This document shows, piece by piece, positions 52,098 through 61,863 of a stretch of DNA of 64,000 nucleotides. Location of the stretch: contig NZ_LGDD01000106.1 of assembly GCF_001279695.1 (NCBI RefSeq), positions 1 through 64,000 of the forward strand, given 5' to 3'. This stretch comes from Streptomyces sp. WM6378. GTDB taxonomy: Bacteria; Actinomycetota; Actinomycetes; Streptomycetales; Streptomycetaceae. The notes beneath the pieces are model-generated. The model worked only from the letters and a program-made list of their open reading frames with translations, ran no database searches and was not told where the DNA came from. A program made the translations under genes and the position numbers. Numbering within the stretch: the first letter of the stretch is position 1; every line of letters starts with the position of its first letter.

Positions 52098-55000
52098 GTG
52101 TCGAATTACATCGAAGGCGGGGAGTTCCACGGTCCGACGGTGCAGGCCGGGACCGTGGGCGAGTTGCATATTCACACCGCCGGTGCACGTGTCGACGGAC
52201 AACTGCTTGCCGAGTCCGAGCCACCTTCCGCCGGGGATCAGATTGCTCACCGCGTCGACCTCGATCGCAAGGCGCTGGCTACGGCGCGCAGCATCCGCCG
52301 GACTACCGACGCCGCCGGGCTGCAGACTCCGTGGCTGCATACTCCGCTCAGCGATGTCCTCGAGGAGCTGGCCTCTCCCGGGACGGTCGCGGCTCGCATC
52401 CGGTTGGCGGCCGAAGCACTGCGGCGCTGGGTCGACTGGGATCCGCCTGCCGAAGGATTTCGACAGCCAACGGCCAAGCGGGTCGAATCAGCCCTCGCGG
52501 TGTGGCGTAGCCAGGAGGGCGACCGCGCGGAGTGCCTCCTGCGGATCGAGGAGCTGGCCACCATGCTCGAAGGCGTGCCGCCCGGGTCCGCCAGGGACGG
52601 CGGCAGCACCATCGGGCCGGTTCTGGAACTGGCGGCCTCAGCGGCGGAGGCCATGGGAGTCGTAATCCGTGAGCTGTGTGCGGCGTTCAAAGCATCAGGG
52701 CCGCATGACGATTTGCCTTTCGACCACGTTACTGCCGAGCGGAGGCTGTTCTCCGCGTTGCAGGAACTGCACGCATGCCAGCGTCGGCTGGCTGGTGTCG
52801 GCATCGACGCTTCCCTGCTCGCCCGAGCGACTGGTGCTCTGCTGATTGCCGGAGGGTGGGGCACCGGCAAGTCCTACGGCCTCGGGGCTTGGGCGGAGGC
52901 CCGGGTCGCGGCCGGGGCCCCGGTGGCGTTCGTCAGCGGCCGGGAACTCGGCGGCGAGCAGTGGGAGGAGGAAATCGCCGGCGTGGCTGCGCCGGGTGGT
53001 CGGGGTGGTCCCGTTCGGAACCTGCTGGCGGCGCTTCAAGGGCATGCCCGCGCCAGCGGGAAGAGTGCCACGCTGGTGATCGACGCCCTCAACGATGTTG
53101 CCGCTCTGCGCGGTCATGAGCTGGACGGGTTCACGTCCCTGACGGCATTGCTGAGGGAGTTCCCCGATGTCTTGCTCGTGGCATCCACCCGCCTGGACCG
53201 GCGCATGTCAGGGGACGAAGGTGCGGTCGGGGTTTACGGGATCCACTGGGCGAGCGGTGTGGCGGACCCGGAGAAGGCCTGGGAGCTCCTGCGGGATGTC
53301 TACCAGGTGCCCGCGCTGGTTCTTCCACCTGATGTCGCCGAACTGCGCCGCCCGCTGATGCTCACCGTGCTCGCCTGGTGCCTGCATCGCGAGCCTGACG
53401 AAGTGGATGGCGATGCACCCGTGCAAGTGCCCAGCATCGGCTACCTCTTCGAGCGGTGGATGAAGATCCTCGACGACGATTACTTCCGGTACCTTCATGG
53501 TCGGCCATCCGCCGTCGGCCAACCCTTGGTGAGCCGGGCCTGTGCACTCCTCGGCAAGCGTCTGGGGCTGCAAGATTCCCTCGACCACGGCTCGGCATGT
53601 GCGGCTCTGCGCAGCGCGCCTGAACTGGGAGAGCCCGTACAGCTTCTGGAATGGCTCTTCCAGGCGGGTGTCTTGGCATCGGATCCAAAGAATCAGCGGA
53701 TCGGATTCGCTGTGCAGAGGTTCGCCGAGCACGTCTGGGCCCGCAACCTGATGGACGGACCCGAGCACCGGCGTCAGCTGTCTTCCCTGGTGAAAGATCT
53801 GTCCGGCCCTGATGAAACCGCCAATCGGGCCCACCGGTTGCTGTCGGCTCTGGCCGCCGTGGTGCCCTACACTCACCCGAAGAAGGAGCTCTCGCACTTC
53901 CTGCAGAAGCGGTTGCCATCGGCCGCCGTCATGGCTGTTCTGGATTCCCTCGAAGGCAGGGGTCGCGATCAGGTCACGGGCCAATCGCTCCGTTTCCTGA
54001 AGCGTTGGACGTCTGACCCCGAGCTGGCACCGTGGGTCTGGTACACAGTGCTGGTGAACTCGGCCTGCAGGGAACATCCAGCTGGTGCCAGCTTCCTCCA
54101 CTCTGAGCTTCGCGGGCTGAAGAAGCACCAGTTGGCAAGCCGTTTCGTCGTTCCGATGCTGCACCTCTTGGAAGACCGCGACGGAATGGCGATGGTCCAG
54201 CAGTTCATTCGATGGGCGGGCTGTGGGGATGACGAGGTTCGGAAGAATGCCACAGATGTGACCAGAGTGCTGCTGTGGCTTGCTGCCATTCCCAGCCCTC
54301 CACTGCGCGCTCAGTGCGTGCGTACAGTGGCGCAGATCTGGCGGGATGTTCCCGGAGCGGCGATCGAACAAGTGGAGATCTTCGGGAAGCACCACGATTC
54401 GTACATTGCCGAGGCGAGTTGGCTGGCCGCCTACGGCGCACTGTTGCTGGGATGTGAGGCAGTTCCGGTGGAGCAGTGGAACGCCGTCATGATGCGTGAC
54501 CAGTTCAGGGCACACAGAGGCGTCCAACAGACGATCTCCAGCTTGCGGACGTTGCTCTGGCCATCGTCTGCCCTGCCGTGCGAGGAGCCCCGGGTCCGAC
54601 TGCCATGGGCTCCTCCGCTGCCGGTCTCGCGGCGAAGGCTGGAGCGGTGCGAGAGGTACTTCGGGTCGATGGTCGAGAAGACCGACAGCCATCCAAGGCG
54701 CTATCGGTGGCTGGTCCAGCGGTCCCGGATTCTCAAGCCGAGGCGGCTTGACGTAAAGATGCGCCGCCGGACGGGCTATCGCCTTGCGGAGTGGCCTGCC
54801 TACGCCCAGCAGCAGAAGGTCCTCGAGACCGTTCTGGCGGAATGGCACGGCACGACCAAGTCCGGCCTGGGCGGGCTGCGCGCTTGGTCCGAGCTCTCCG
54901 TGCTCGACCGGCGGCACGGGATCGACCCCACCGTCCCACCCGGGTGGCCGACGTCCTCGGCCCACCTGAGTCGGCGGTCCGACTCCTGGTGGTGTGCCTT

Positions 55001-55844
55001 GGTGGGCGAGAGTGACATCGCCGATGTGCTGAGAGGCATGCAGCCACCCCGGTTTGCGATGGTGCAAGACCCCGAGGGGGTGGCCTGGTATGTGCTGCGC
55101 GCCGAATACAACCTTGACCGGCCTGACGACGCGGAGAGAGAAGGCCAACTTCCGGTTCTCGTCACCGACCATTACACCGTTCTGCGACTGGACGGGGGCT
55201 CGTCGGCGCCCGCCAGACCGGGTACCGGCCAGGAGCATGTTCATGTGGAGGTGGAGACAGTCCTTGTGCGGAGCGACATGCGGGCGGGCGCCATCGCGAC
55301 TGTGCTGGGTACTGGGGAGTCACCACGGCTGAGCGAGCGACTGCCGCCGCAGATGTACCTCGCGGAGTACTTCCGGCGACCAGGAGCCATCACAGGATCC
55401 TCATCCGGCAGTGAAACCACGTCCCCCAGCACGGCGGAATACGAGGATGCCTACCTCGTACGCCTGCCGGACGGTGCCAAGGGCAAGCCGGAGAACCGGG
55501 CGGTTCCATCACGGACGCTGACCGACCTATTGGACCTCCATTGGAGCGGCCGGCACCTCGACTTTCATCTTCCCGGGGAAGTCCAGCCCGCCCTCCACGA
55601 CCCGGGCATCGACCGCCACGGACCTCCGGCCTTGCTGCTGGCGACGGCTGCCATGGACACGCTTGCCGCCAAAGGCTGGAACCTGGCTTGGAGAATCAGG
55701 GTGACCGAAAGCCATCGCTTCGGCCGGACGACCTGGACTGGTGTCTGCAGATTCAATGGCGAAGTCCTCTGCGGTCAGGAGGGCTTCGGTGAACGGAGCG
55801 GTGGTTGGCAGGTCGAACGTCACAACTACTGGCGCCAGTACTGA
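52098..55844 (+). CDS. Large STAND-type NTPase with an N-terminal amyloid-like motif
   Basis: A 1248-residue protein that starts at GTG 52098 with residues 4-27 YIEGGEFHGPTVQAGTVGEL, then H-I-H. This matches the motif of the effector: I-x-G-G, then about eight residues, then V/L-Q-A/G. A P-loop GGWGTGKS is at about 253-260, and a Walker B strand LVIDALNDVA follows near 325. The rest is a long helical region typical of NACHT/STAND sensors, without clear repeats. It is a likely phage sensor; the trigger is unknown. It follows the effector gene on the same strand. Confidence 0.75.
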   Translation: MSNYIEGGEFHGPTVQAGTVGELHIHTAGARVDGQLLAESEPPSAGDQIAHRVDLDRKALATARSIRRTTDAAGLQTPWLHTPLSDVLEELASPGTVAARIRLAAEALRRWVDWDPPAEGFRQPTAKRVESALAVWRSQEGDRAECLLRIEELATMLEGVPPGSARDGGSTIGPVLELAASAAEAMGVVIRELCAAFKASGPHDDLPFDHVTAERRLFSALQELHACQRRLAGVGIDASLLARATGALLIAGGWGTGKSYGLGAWAEARVAAGAPVAFVSGRELGGEQWEEEIAGVAAPGGRGGPVRNLLAALQGHARASGKSATLVIDALNDVAALRGHELDGFTSLTALLREFPDVLLVASTRLDRRMSGDEGAVGVYGIHWASGVADPEKAWELLRDVYQVPALVLPPDVAELRRPLMLTVLAWCLHREPDEVDGDAPVQVPSIGYLFERWMKILDDDYFRYLHGRPSAVGQPLVSRACALLGKRLGLQDSLDHGSACAALRSAPELGEPVQLLEWLFQAGVLASDPKNQRIGFAVQRFAEHVWARNLMDGPEHRRQLSSLVKDLSGPDETANRAHRLLSALAAVVPYTHPKKELSHFLQKRLPSAAVMAVLDSLEGRGRDQVTGQSLRFLKRWTSDPELAPWVWYTVLVNSACREHPAGASFLHSELRGLKKHQLASRFVVPMLHLLEDRDGMAMVQQFIRWAGCGDDEVRKNATDVTRVLLWLAAIPSPPLRAQCVRTVAQIWRDVPGAAIEQVEIFGKHHDSYIAEASWLAAYGALLLGCEAVPVEQWNAVMMRDQFRAHRGVQQTISSLRTLLWPSSALPCEEPRVRLPWAPPLPVSRRRLERCERYFGSMVEKTDSHPRRYRWLVQRSRILKPRRLDVKMRRRTGYRLAEWPAYAQQQKVLETVLAEWHGTTKSGLGGLRAWSELSVLDRRHGIDPTVPPGWPTSSAHLSRRSDSWWCALVGESDIADVLRGMQPPRFAMVQDPEGVAWYVLRAEYNLDRPDDAEREGQLPVLVTDHYTVLRLDGGSSAPARPGTGQEHVHVEVETVLVRSDMRAGAIATVLGTGESPRLSERLPPQMYLAEYFRRPGAITGSSSGSETTSPSTAEYEDAYLVRLPDGAKGKPENRAVPSRTLTDLLDLHWSGRHLDFHLPGEVQPALHDPGIDRHGPPALLLATAAMDTLAAKGWNLAWRIRVTESHRFGRTTWTGVCRFNGEVLCGQEGFGERSGGWQVERHNYWRQY

Positions 55845-55853
55845 CGGTCCCGG

Positions 55854-56246
55854 ATGGGCGAGGGCGTTCTCAAGACTCGTCGACTGGAGTGCGCTGCTGA
55901 GACGCGGGGGCTTTCGGTACCGGGTGAACCTTCCCATTCCGGGGAAGCGTCGGCGCCGCGCGGACGTCACGTTCGTGCGCTGGCGGACCGCGGTGTTCGA
56001 TGCGCAGGAGTGCCTTGCAACTGGGTCCCGGTGGTGCTGTTCACGACCCCGCTCGCCAGGGATCAATACCCGCACGAGGCCAGAGCAGCTGAAAGGCACT
56101 CGGAAGGCTGCGAGGATCGCTCGACCTATTGCAGCTGGGAAGTGCAGGTGGCAGCCGCTCTTCCACCTCGGGAGTTTCCCGAGAACCGCGGAACATTTAG
56201 GCGGCTGGTTGTCTGCCACGGCCGCTCGTGCTGGTCACGGGCATAA
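55854..56246 (+). pseudogene. vsr: Decayed very-short-patch-repair endonuclease (vsr)
   Basis: In one frame the sequence GGFRYRVNLPIPGKRRRRAD, then VTFVRWRTAVF, matches the core of Vsr endonucleases. After TAVF the expected VDGCFWHGCP is broken by a frameshift near 55995. The rest is scattered over other frames (FTTPLARDQY, in the position of the normal TTPxxNxxYW). The N-terminus is also truncated. It is a remnant of a modification-linked repair gene. Confidence 0.6.
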
Positions 56247-56338
56247 CACCCCTACAGACACCAGGTGTCTAAGCACTTGGCCGCAGGCGCAGCCGTCCCG
56301 GAGGCATACCATCCCGGGAACGACGATGCGACGGGGTA

Positions 56339-56986
56339 TCAGGCGTGGTTGACGGGGAGGACGTCCGGGGAGAGGGCGCCGGCCTGGGCCGAACCGCTCG
56401 TCATGCGGCGGCGGTGGTGGCGTCGGCACAGGACCTCGTAGCCGGTCTCCCCCGCCGGGCTCACGTCGCCGACCACCACCTGGGCGCCTTCGACGACCAT
56501 CTCACCGTCTATCGTCCGGGCGTTGTGCGTGGCCCGGGCGCCGCACCAGCACAGGGCCTCCACTTGGAGCTGCTCGATCCGGTCGGCCAGCTCGATCAGG
56601 CGCTGGGAGCCGGGGAAGAGCTTCGTGCGGAAGTCCGTGGTGATGCCGAAGGCGAAGACGTCCATCTCGAGGTCGTCCACGATGCGGGCCAGTTGATCGA
56701 TCTGGTCCGCCGCGAGGAACTGGGCCTCGTCCACGATCACGTAGTCCGCCTTGCCGCCCTTGGAGAGACAGTCGACGAGGTACGCGTACAGGTCCATGCC
56801 CTCGGACGCTTCGACCGCCTCCGTGACCAGGCCGAGGCGGGACGACAACTTGCCCTCACCTGCACGGTCGTCTCGCGTGAAGATCACACCCACCAGGCCC
56901 CGAGCCGACCGGTTGTGGGTGATTTGCAGAGCCAGAGTGCTCTTTCCGCAGTCCATCGTTCCGGAGAAGAACACCAGCTCGGGCAT
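56339..56986 (-). CDS. tdk: Thymidine kinase (intact right copy)
   Basis: A 215-residue type II thymidine kinase that phosphorylates thymidine to dTMP for salvage. It has Walker A GTMDCGKSTL near residues 9-18, DEAQFL near 87, and zinc-binding cysteines LCWCG, then VLCRRHH. Start ATG 56986 lies just after a plausible site. The first 14 codons, up to the P-loop lysine, have no match in the left copy. The rest is homologous, so this gene may be a chimera of resident 5' and imported 3' parts. Confidence 0.93.
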   Translation of the reverse strand: MPELVFFSGTMDCGKSTLALQITHNRSARGLVGVIFTRDDRAGEGKLSSRLGLVTEAVEASEGMDLYAYLVDCLSKGGKADYVIVDEAQFLAADQIDQLARIVDDLEMDVFAFGITTDFRTKLFPGSQRLIELADRIEQLQVEALCWCGARATHNARTIDGEMVVEGAQVVVGDVSPAGETGYEVLCRRHHRRRMTSGSAQAGALSPDVLPVNHA

Positions 56987-57024
56987 GGGAAGGTGACGGC
57001 CTTTCAGATGTGGGAGGGGGGTGG

Positions 57025-58212
57025 TTACGAGCGTACTTCGAGGAGCGGTACGAGCTGTTCCACCGGGGTCATCGAGCCGTGGTTGCCGACCATGAGGGAC
57101 TCGTGGGGCTCTCGCCGCGAGGCGGTGATGACGACGTCGTCACGGGCCGCGGCGACCACGTCGCCGATCCGGCCGTAGACCCGCTCGTCGATGTGCGGGC
57201 CGAACCAGCCCGCCGCGATCGCCTCGTCGCGGCCGGCGACCCAGAACTGCTCGCCGAGCACCTCGCGCCAGCAGGTCAGCACGTCCGAGGCGGCGCCCGG
57301 CACGGCGTAGACATGGCGGGCCCGGCCCTCGCCGCCGAGCAGGGCGACGCCCGCACGCAGCTCCCAGTCCTCGTCGAAGTCGATGCGGGACTGCTCGTCG
57401 AACGGGATGTCGATCATGCCGTGGTCGGCGGTGATGTACAGGGCCGCGCGCGGCGGGAGCTGTTCGGCCAGGCGCTGGGCGAGCCGGTCGACGTACATCA
57501 GCTGGCCCCGCCAGGCGTCCGAGTCGACGCCGAAGCGGTGACCCTTGCCGTCCACCTCGGAGTAGTACGTGTAGACCAACGACCGGTCCCCGGCGGCGAG
57601 TTGGGCCGCCGCGAGGTCCATCCGCTCCTCGCCGGAAAGACGGCCGCGGAAGCTGCCGCCGCTGAGCGCGATCTTGGTGAGCGGGGTGTGCTCGAAGTCC
57701 GGCGAGGAGACCTGGGCGGTGTGCACGCCGTCCTGGTCGGCGAGCTGGAAGACGGTGGGGTACGGCTGCCAGGCGTGCGGGTCGGTCCACGGCTTCCAGC
57801 GGAGCTGGTTCATCAGCTCGCCGCTGTCGGGGTTGCGCGCGGTGTAGCCGGGCAGGCCGTGCTCGCCGGGGGCCAGGCCCGTGCCGACCGAGGCGAGCGA
57901 GGTCGCGGTGGTGGCGGGGAACCCGGCGGTTATGGGCCGCCCGGTGCCGCCGCGCGAGGTGCCGAGCAGGGAGTGCAGATACGGGGCCTCGTCCGGGTGG
58001 GCCTTGATCTGCTCCCAGCCGAGGCCGTCGATCAGGAAGACGCAGTTGCGGTCGGCGGGGGCGAGCCCGGCGATGCGCTCCTCGAATCCGGGTACGCCCT
58101 GGCCCGCCACGAGGGTGGGCAGCAGATCGGCGAGCGATCCGGTGCCGTACTCGGGGACGGGTGCGGTGTCGAGGGCGAGGGGTTCGGGGTCCTGCCAGGC
58201 GGGCTGGGCCAT
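57025..58212 (-). CDS. Alkaline-phosphatase-superfamily protein, nucleotide pyrophosphatase-like
   Basis: A 395-residue member of the phosphodiesterase/nucleotide pyrophosphatase group. Motifs are VFLIDGLGWEQI near residue 57, the nucleophile Thr in PATTATSLAS near 99, YTYYSEVDGKGHRFG near 213, TADHGMIDIP near 263, and GNHGSMTP near the end. It should hydrolyse phosphodiesters or nucleotides with two metal ions. Its start shares one base with the stop of the DUF5998 gene, so they are coupled. Confidence 0.85.
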   Translation of the reverse strand: MAQPAWQDPEPLALDTAPVPEYGTGSLADLLPTLVAGQGVPGFEERIAGLAPADRNCVFLIDGLGWEQIKAHPDEAPYLHSLLGTSRGGTGRPITAGFPATTATSLASVGTGLAPGEHGLPGYTARNPDSGELMNQLRWKPWTDPHAWQPYPTVFQLADQDGVHTAQVSSPDFEHTPLTKIALSGGSFRGRLSGEERMDLAAAQLAAGDRSLVYTYYSEVDGKGHRFGVDSDAWRGQLMYVDRLAQRLAEQLPPRAALYITADHGMIDIPFDEQSRIDFDEDWELRAGVALLGGEGRARHVYAVPGAASDVLTCWREVLGEQFWVAGRDEAIAAGWFGPHIDERVYGRIGDVVAAARDDVVITASRREPHESLMVGNHGSMTPVEQLVPLLEVRS

Positions 58213-58799
58213 CAGCGGCCGGTCGCCGCGGTCGCCTCGGACAGCGCCTGGGCGAAGGCCAGGGTCTGGCGGACCGTGTCCGGGCCGTCGCCGGCCTCGC
58301 TGACCCTCAGGCTCAGGTCGTCGGCGGTGGAATTGCCGGTGTAGCCGTGGTCGGCGTCGCAGTTGGGGTCGCCGCAGGCGGCGGGCTCCAGGTCGATCCG
58401 GGCGACCGCGCCCCAGCCGATGGTCAGGACGACCTCGCGGGGCAGCGTGCCCGGGGTGTACGACTCGGGGTTGGCGACGACGCGGCTCACCACGACCGAC
58501 GAGATCCGGCCGAGCTTCACGGACTCCGTGGAGGTGGTCGCGTACGGCGTCGGGGAGCTGGTGTCGGCGTTCTGCTCGTCGGTGTGGCTGACGATGAAAC
58601 GGTTGTCCGTGAGCACGAGGACCGTCACATGGCGGCGTACCTCGTTGGCGTCGAACGTGGTCTCCTGGTGCACCAGGTACGACGCGATCGGCTCCCCGCC
58701 GACCGCGGCCTCCACCGCCTCGGCCACAAGGGCCGGGTAGTAGCCGCTGCGCTCGATCGCCGCGCGGAGCCCCTGGGTCGTCGTACCGGTCTTCGCCAT
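58212..58799 (-). CDS. DUF5998 protein
   Basis: A 195-residue protein of the actinobacterial DUF5998 family. It has the characteristic GLRAAIERSGYYPALVAEAV and an internal Cys/Asp/His loop (ACGDPNCDADHGYTG), which suggests a metal site. Start ATG 58799 gives MAKTG; a second ATG nine bases upstream is possible. The function is unknown. It sits between the acetyltransferase and the phosphatase-like gene in a fixed Streptomyces order. Confidence 0.85.
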   Translation of the reverse strand: MAKTGTTTQGLRAAIERSGYYPALVAEAVEAAVGGEPIASYLVHQETTFDANEVRRHVTVLVLTDNRFIVSHTDEQNADTSSPTPYATTSTESVKLGRISSVVVSRVVANPESYTPGTLPREVVLTIGWGAVARIDLEPAACGDPNCDADHGYTGNSTADDLSLRVSEAGDGPDTVRQTLAFAQALSEATAATGR

Positions 58800-58837
58800 G
58801 GGGTCCATCTTAAGCTGCCGCAGGGGGCGGACGGCCC

Positions 58838-61711
58838 TCAGTAGCTGGGCAGGCGTCTGGGGCCGAGGTCTGTGCGGGGCGGGGCGGGGGCGAGGCGGAC
58901 CGTCGCGCCGAGCACCGAGAGGCCGTGCTGGGCGACGATGACGGGCTCCAGACCCACCGCGACCACCTCGGGATGGTCGTCGACCAGCCGCGACACCCGC
59001 AGCAGCAGCTCTTCGAGCGCCGCGGTGTCGACCGGCGCGGAACCCCGCCAGCCGAACAGGAGCGGCGCCGTCCGGATGGATCGCAGCAGCTCGGCCGCGT
59101 CGCGGTCGGTGGCCGGAATCAGCCGGTGCGAGGTGTCGCCGAGCAGCTCGGAGGCGGCGCCCGCGAGTCCGAAGGACAGCACCGCGCCGACCGCCGAGTC
59201 GATCGAGGCGCGCACGACGGTGTCCACGCCGCGCGGGACCATGGCCTGGACGACGGGCGCCAGCTCCTCGGGCTTGCCGAGGGTGGCCGTCAATTCGGCA
59301 TATGCACGGGCGAGTTGGTGCTCGTCCGCGAGATCCAGGCGTACGCCGCCGAGGTCGGGGCGGTGGCGCAGATGCGGGGCGGTGGTCTTCAGGGCGACGG
59401 GGTAGCCGAGGCGGCGGGCGGCCGCCACGGCGTGCGCCGCGTCCGGCGCGGGCAGCGTCGGGCGCACCGGGATGCCGTACCGGCCGAGCAGTTCCTCCGC
59501 GTCCGACGCGGTCAGGGTCGTGCCGCGGGGGTCGGGCGCGGGGCCGAGGAGGCGCTCGATCAGCGCGGCCGCGCCCGCCTCGTCGATGTCCTCGTACTCC
59601 CCCACCTTGCCGGGGTCCGCCGCCTCGCGGCGCCAGCGGGCGTAGCGGACCGCTTCGGCCAGCGCCCGGACCGCTCGCTCCGCGGCGGGGTAGGCGGGGA
59701 TTCGGGTTGCCTCGCGGGGTGGCCCGCCGAGGGGAGTGCTGAGGCTCTGCCCCAGCCCCGGCCCCCGCTCCTCGGTCTCCCCCGGGGAATTCGTCCGGGA
59801 GGGACCCCCGGGGGCTGGATTCGGCGGGGTCTGGGGCGCCCGCTTGTTCACCGTGCGGGCCGCCGCCGACAGCGCCTCCGCCAGGCCGCCGATCTCCACG
59901 TGGACCACCGCCACCGGCTTCGCCGGGGCCGCGGCGGCCGCCTCGCGCAAGGCATCCGCGAGGACCTGGCCGTCGCCGGATTCCATCGCTCCGTTCTCGC
60001 CGACCCAGGGGATCGCCGTCACCACGACCGCGTCGCAGGCGTCGTCCGCGAGGGCCGCCGCCAGGGCCGCGCGGAAGTCGGCCGGAGTCGCCCCCGTCGT
60101 CAGATCGAGAGGCCTCAGCGGGCGCAGGCCTTCGGTCAGGCAGGCGTCGTACGTCAGCAGGCCGAGCGATTCGGAGTTGCCGAGGATCGCCACGCGCGGG
60201 CCCGCGGGCAGCGGCTGGCCCGCGAGCAGCAGGCCCGCGTCCACGAGTTCGGTGACGGTCCCGACCAGGATGACGCCGGCCTGGCGCAGCAGCGCGGAGA
60301 CGGTGGCGTCCGGCACCCGGGTCACCGGGACGGCGTGCCCCGGCGGCGTCGTGCCGCTGTGCCGGGCGCCCTTGACCACGACGACGGGCTTCGCGGCGGC
60401 GGTGCGCCGGGCGAGCCGGGTGAACTTCCGCGGGTTCCCGATGGATTCGAGGTAGAGCAGGACCACATCGGTGGCGGGGTCCTCGTACCAGTACTGGAGG
60501 AAGTCGTTGCCGGAGAGGTCCGCGCGGTTGCCGGAGGAGATGAACGTGGACAGGCCCGCGCCGCGCCGGTAGAGGCCCGACAGGAGGGCTATGCCGATCG
60601 CGCCGGACTGGGTGAACAGGCCGATCCGCCCCGCGGCCGGCGGCTCGGGCGCCAGCGAGGCGTTCAGCCGCACCCCGGCCGCGGTGTTGATGATCCCGAA
60701 CGCGTTGGGGCCGATCAGCCGCATCCCGTACGAACGGGCCTGGCGGACCAGGGCGCGCTGGCGCTCCCTGCCGTCCGGGCCGCTCTCCGCGTAGTCGGCG
60801 GCGAGGACGACGAGGCTCTGGACGCCGTGCTCGCCGCAGTCGGCGACCGCTTCCGGCACTCGTTCGGCGGGCACCGCGACGATCGCCAGGTCGACCGGTT
60901 CGCCGATCGCGCCGACGGAGGGGAAGGCGGGGACGCCGTCGAGCTCGCGCCGCTCCGGGCCGAGCGCCTTGTTCACGGCATAGGTGCGTCCGGTGAACCC
61001 GGCGTCCAGGAGGTTGCGCAGGACCGTGCGACCGACGCCGCCGGGGGCGCGGCCGGCGCCGATGACCGCGACCGAGCCGGGCGCGAGGAGGCGCTGCACG
61101 GATCTCGCCTCGGCGCGGTGCTCGCGGGCGCGCTGCACGGCGAGCGACTCGGCGGTGGGTTCCAGGTCGAGGGTGAGGTGGACCGAGCCGTCCTCGAAGG
61201 ACCGCTTCTGCTGGTAGCCGGCGTCCGTGAACACCTTGATCATCTTGCTGTTGGCGGGCAGCACCTCGGCCGCGAACCGTCGGATGCCCCGCTCGCGGGC
61301 GACGGCCGCGATGTGTTCGAGCAGCGTGGAGGCGACGCCCCGGCCCTGGTGCGCGTCCTGGACGAGGAAGGCGACCTCGGCCTCGTCGGCGGGGGCGGAG
61401 GCCGGCCGGCCCAGGGCGTTGATGCGGTCGTAGCGGACGGTCGCGATGAACTCGCCGCCGACGGTGGCGGCCAGGCCGACCCGGTCGACGTAGTCGTGAT
61501 GGGTGAAGCGGTGGACGTCCTTCGCGGAGAGGCGGGGGTAGGGCGCGAAGAAGCGGTAGTACTTCGACTCGTCCGAGACCAGCTCGTAGAAGGAGACGAG
61601 CCGCTCGGCGTCCTCGGTGGTGATGGGCCTGATGCGCGCGGTGCCGCCGTCGCGGAGCACCACGTCGGCCTCCCAGTGAGCCGGGTACGCGGGGTCGGAC
61701 GCCGTCGTCAT
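58838..61711 (-). CDS. PatA-like protein acetyltransferase with ADP-forming acyl-CoA-ligase-like region
   Basis: A 957-residue protein. The GNAT domain is N-terminal (about 25-175; VQDAHQGRGVASTLLEHI is the acetyl-CoA motif), the order reported for S. lividans Pat. The rest is a CoA-binding domain (GSVAVIGAGRAPGGVGRTVL), a ligase domain and an ATP-grasp half. Pat proteins acetylate acyl-CoA synthetases and sense acetyl-CoA. Residues about 620-670 are a Pro/Gly/Thr linker encoded by a repeat-like sequence (59700-59870). Start ATG 61711. Confidence 0.88.
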   Translation of the reverse strand: MTTASDPAYPAHWEADVVLRDGGTARIRPITTEDAERLVSFYELVSDESKYYRFFAPYPRLSAKDVHRFTHHDYVDRVGLAATVGGEFIATVRYDRINALGRPASAPADEAEVAFLVQDAHQGRGVASTLLEHIAAVARERGIRRFAAEVLPANSKMIKVFTDAGYQQKRSFEDGSVHLTLDLEPTAESLAVQRAREHRAEARSVQRLLAPGSVAVIGAGRAPGGVGRTVLRNLLDAGFTGRTYAVNKALGPERRELDGVPAFPSVGAIGEPVDLAIVAVPAERVPEAVADCGEHGVQSLVVLAADYAESGPDGRERQRALVRQARSYGMRLIGPNAFGIINTAAGVRLNASLAPEPPAAGRIGLFTQSGAIGIALLSGLYRRGAGLSTFISSGNRADLSGNDFLQYWYEDPATDVVLLYLESIGNPRKFTRLARRTAAAKPVVVVKGARHSGTTPPGHAVPVTRVPDATVSALLRQAGVILVGTVTELVDAGLLLAGQPLPAGPRVAILGNSESLGLLTYDACLTEGLRPLRPLDLTTGATPADFRAALAAALADDACDAVVVTAIPWVGENGAMESGDGQVLADALREAAAAAPAKPVAVVHVEIGGLAEALSAAARTVNKRAPQTPPNPAPGGPSRTNSPGETEERGPGLGQSLSTPLGGPPREATRIPAYPAAERAVRALAEAVRYARWRREAADPGKVGEYEDIDEAGAAALIERLLGPAPDPRGTTLTASDAEELLGRYGIPVRPTLPAPDAAHAVAAARRLGYPVALKTTAPHLRHRPDLGGVRLDLADEHQLARAYAELTATLGKPEELAPVVQAMVPRGVDTVVRASIDSAVGAVLSFGLAGAASELLGDTSHRLIPATDRDAAELLRSIRTAPLLFGWRGSAPVDTAALEELLLRVSRLVDDHPEVVAVGLEPVIVAQHGLSVLGATVRLAPAPPRTDLGPRRLPSY
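59710..59850. repeat. Streptomyces-type palindromic repeat inside the patA-like gene
   Basis: The segment has the pattern of a common Streptomyces intergenic element (ggggctggattcggcggggt, then ctggggcgcc; and on the other end ggggtctggggcaga-like bases). It lies inside the coding sequence without breaking it and encodes a Pro/Gly/Ser linker. I recognise it by pattern; other genomic copies were not seen in this window. Confidence 0.5.
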
Positions 61712-61822
61712 ACCGAAAGCGTACGGGTCGCGGGGCCGTACGGGGCGGGGCAAGGTGGACAGGGCCGATCGGCGGCGCACCGGGGCCTAAGGTCGGTACG
61801 AGCACCGCGCACCACATGAGAG

Positions 61823-61838
61823 ACTGGTCTAGACAACC
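61823..61838 (+). promoter_or_regulatory. dre operator (DasR binding site) of ptsH
   Basis: actggtctagacaacc matches the DasR dre consensus (A-C-TGGTCTAGAC-C-A-C-T) in all but a few positions. DasR is the GntR repressor of the N-acetylglucosamine regulon, and ptsH is a known target. The site ends 26 bp before the HPr start, so binding should block transcription or its first steps. Confidence 0.85.
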
Positions 61839-61863
61839 GTCAGAGATTTCGAAGGGCAACACC

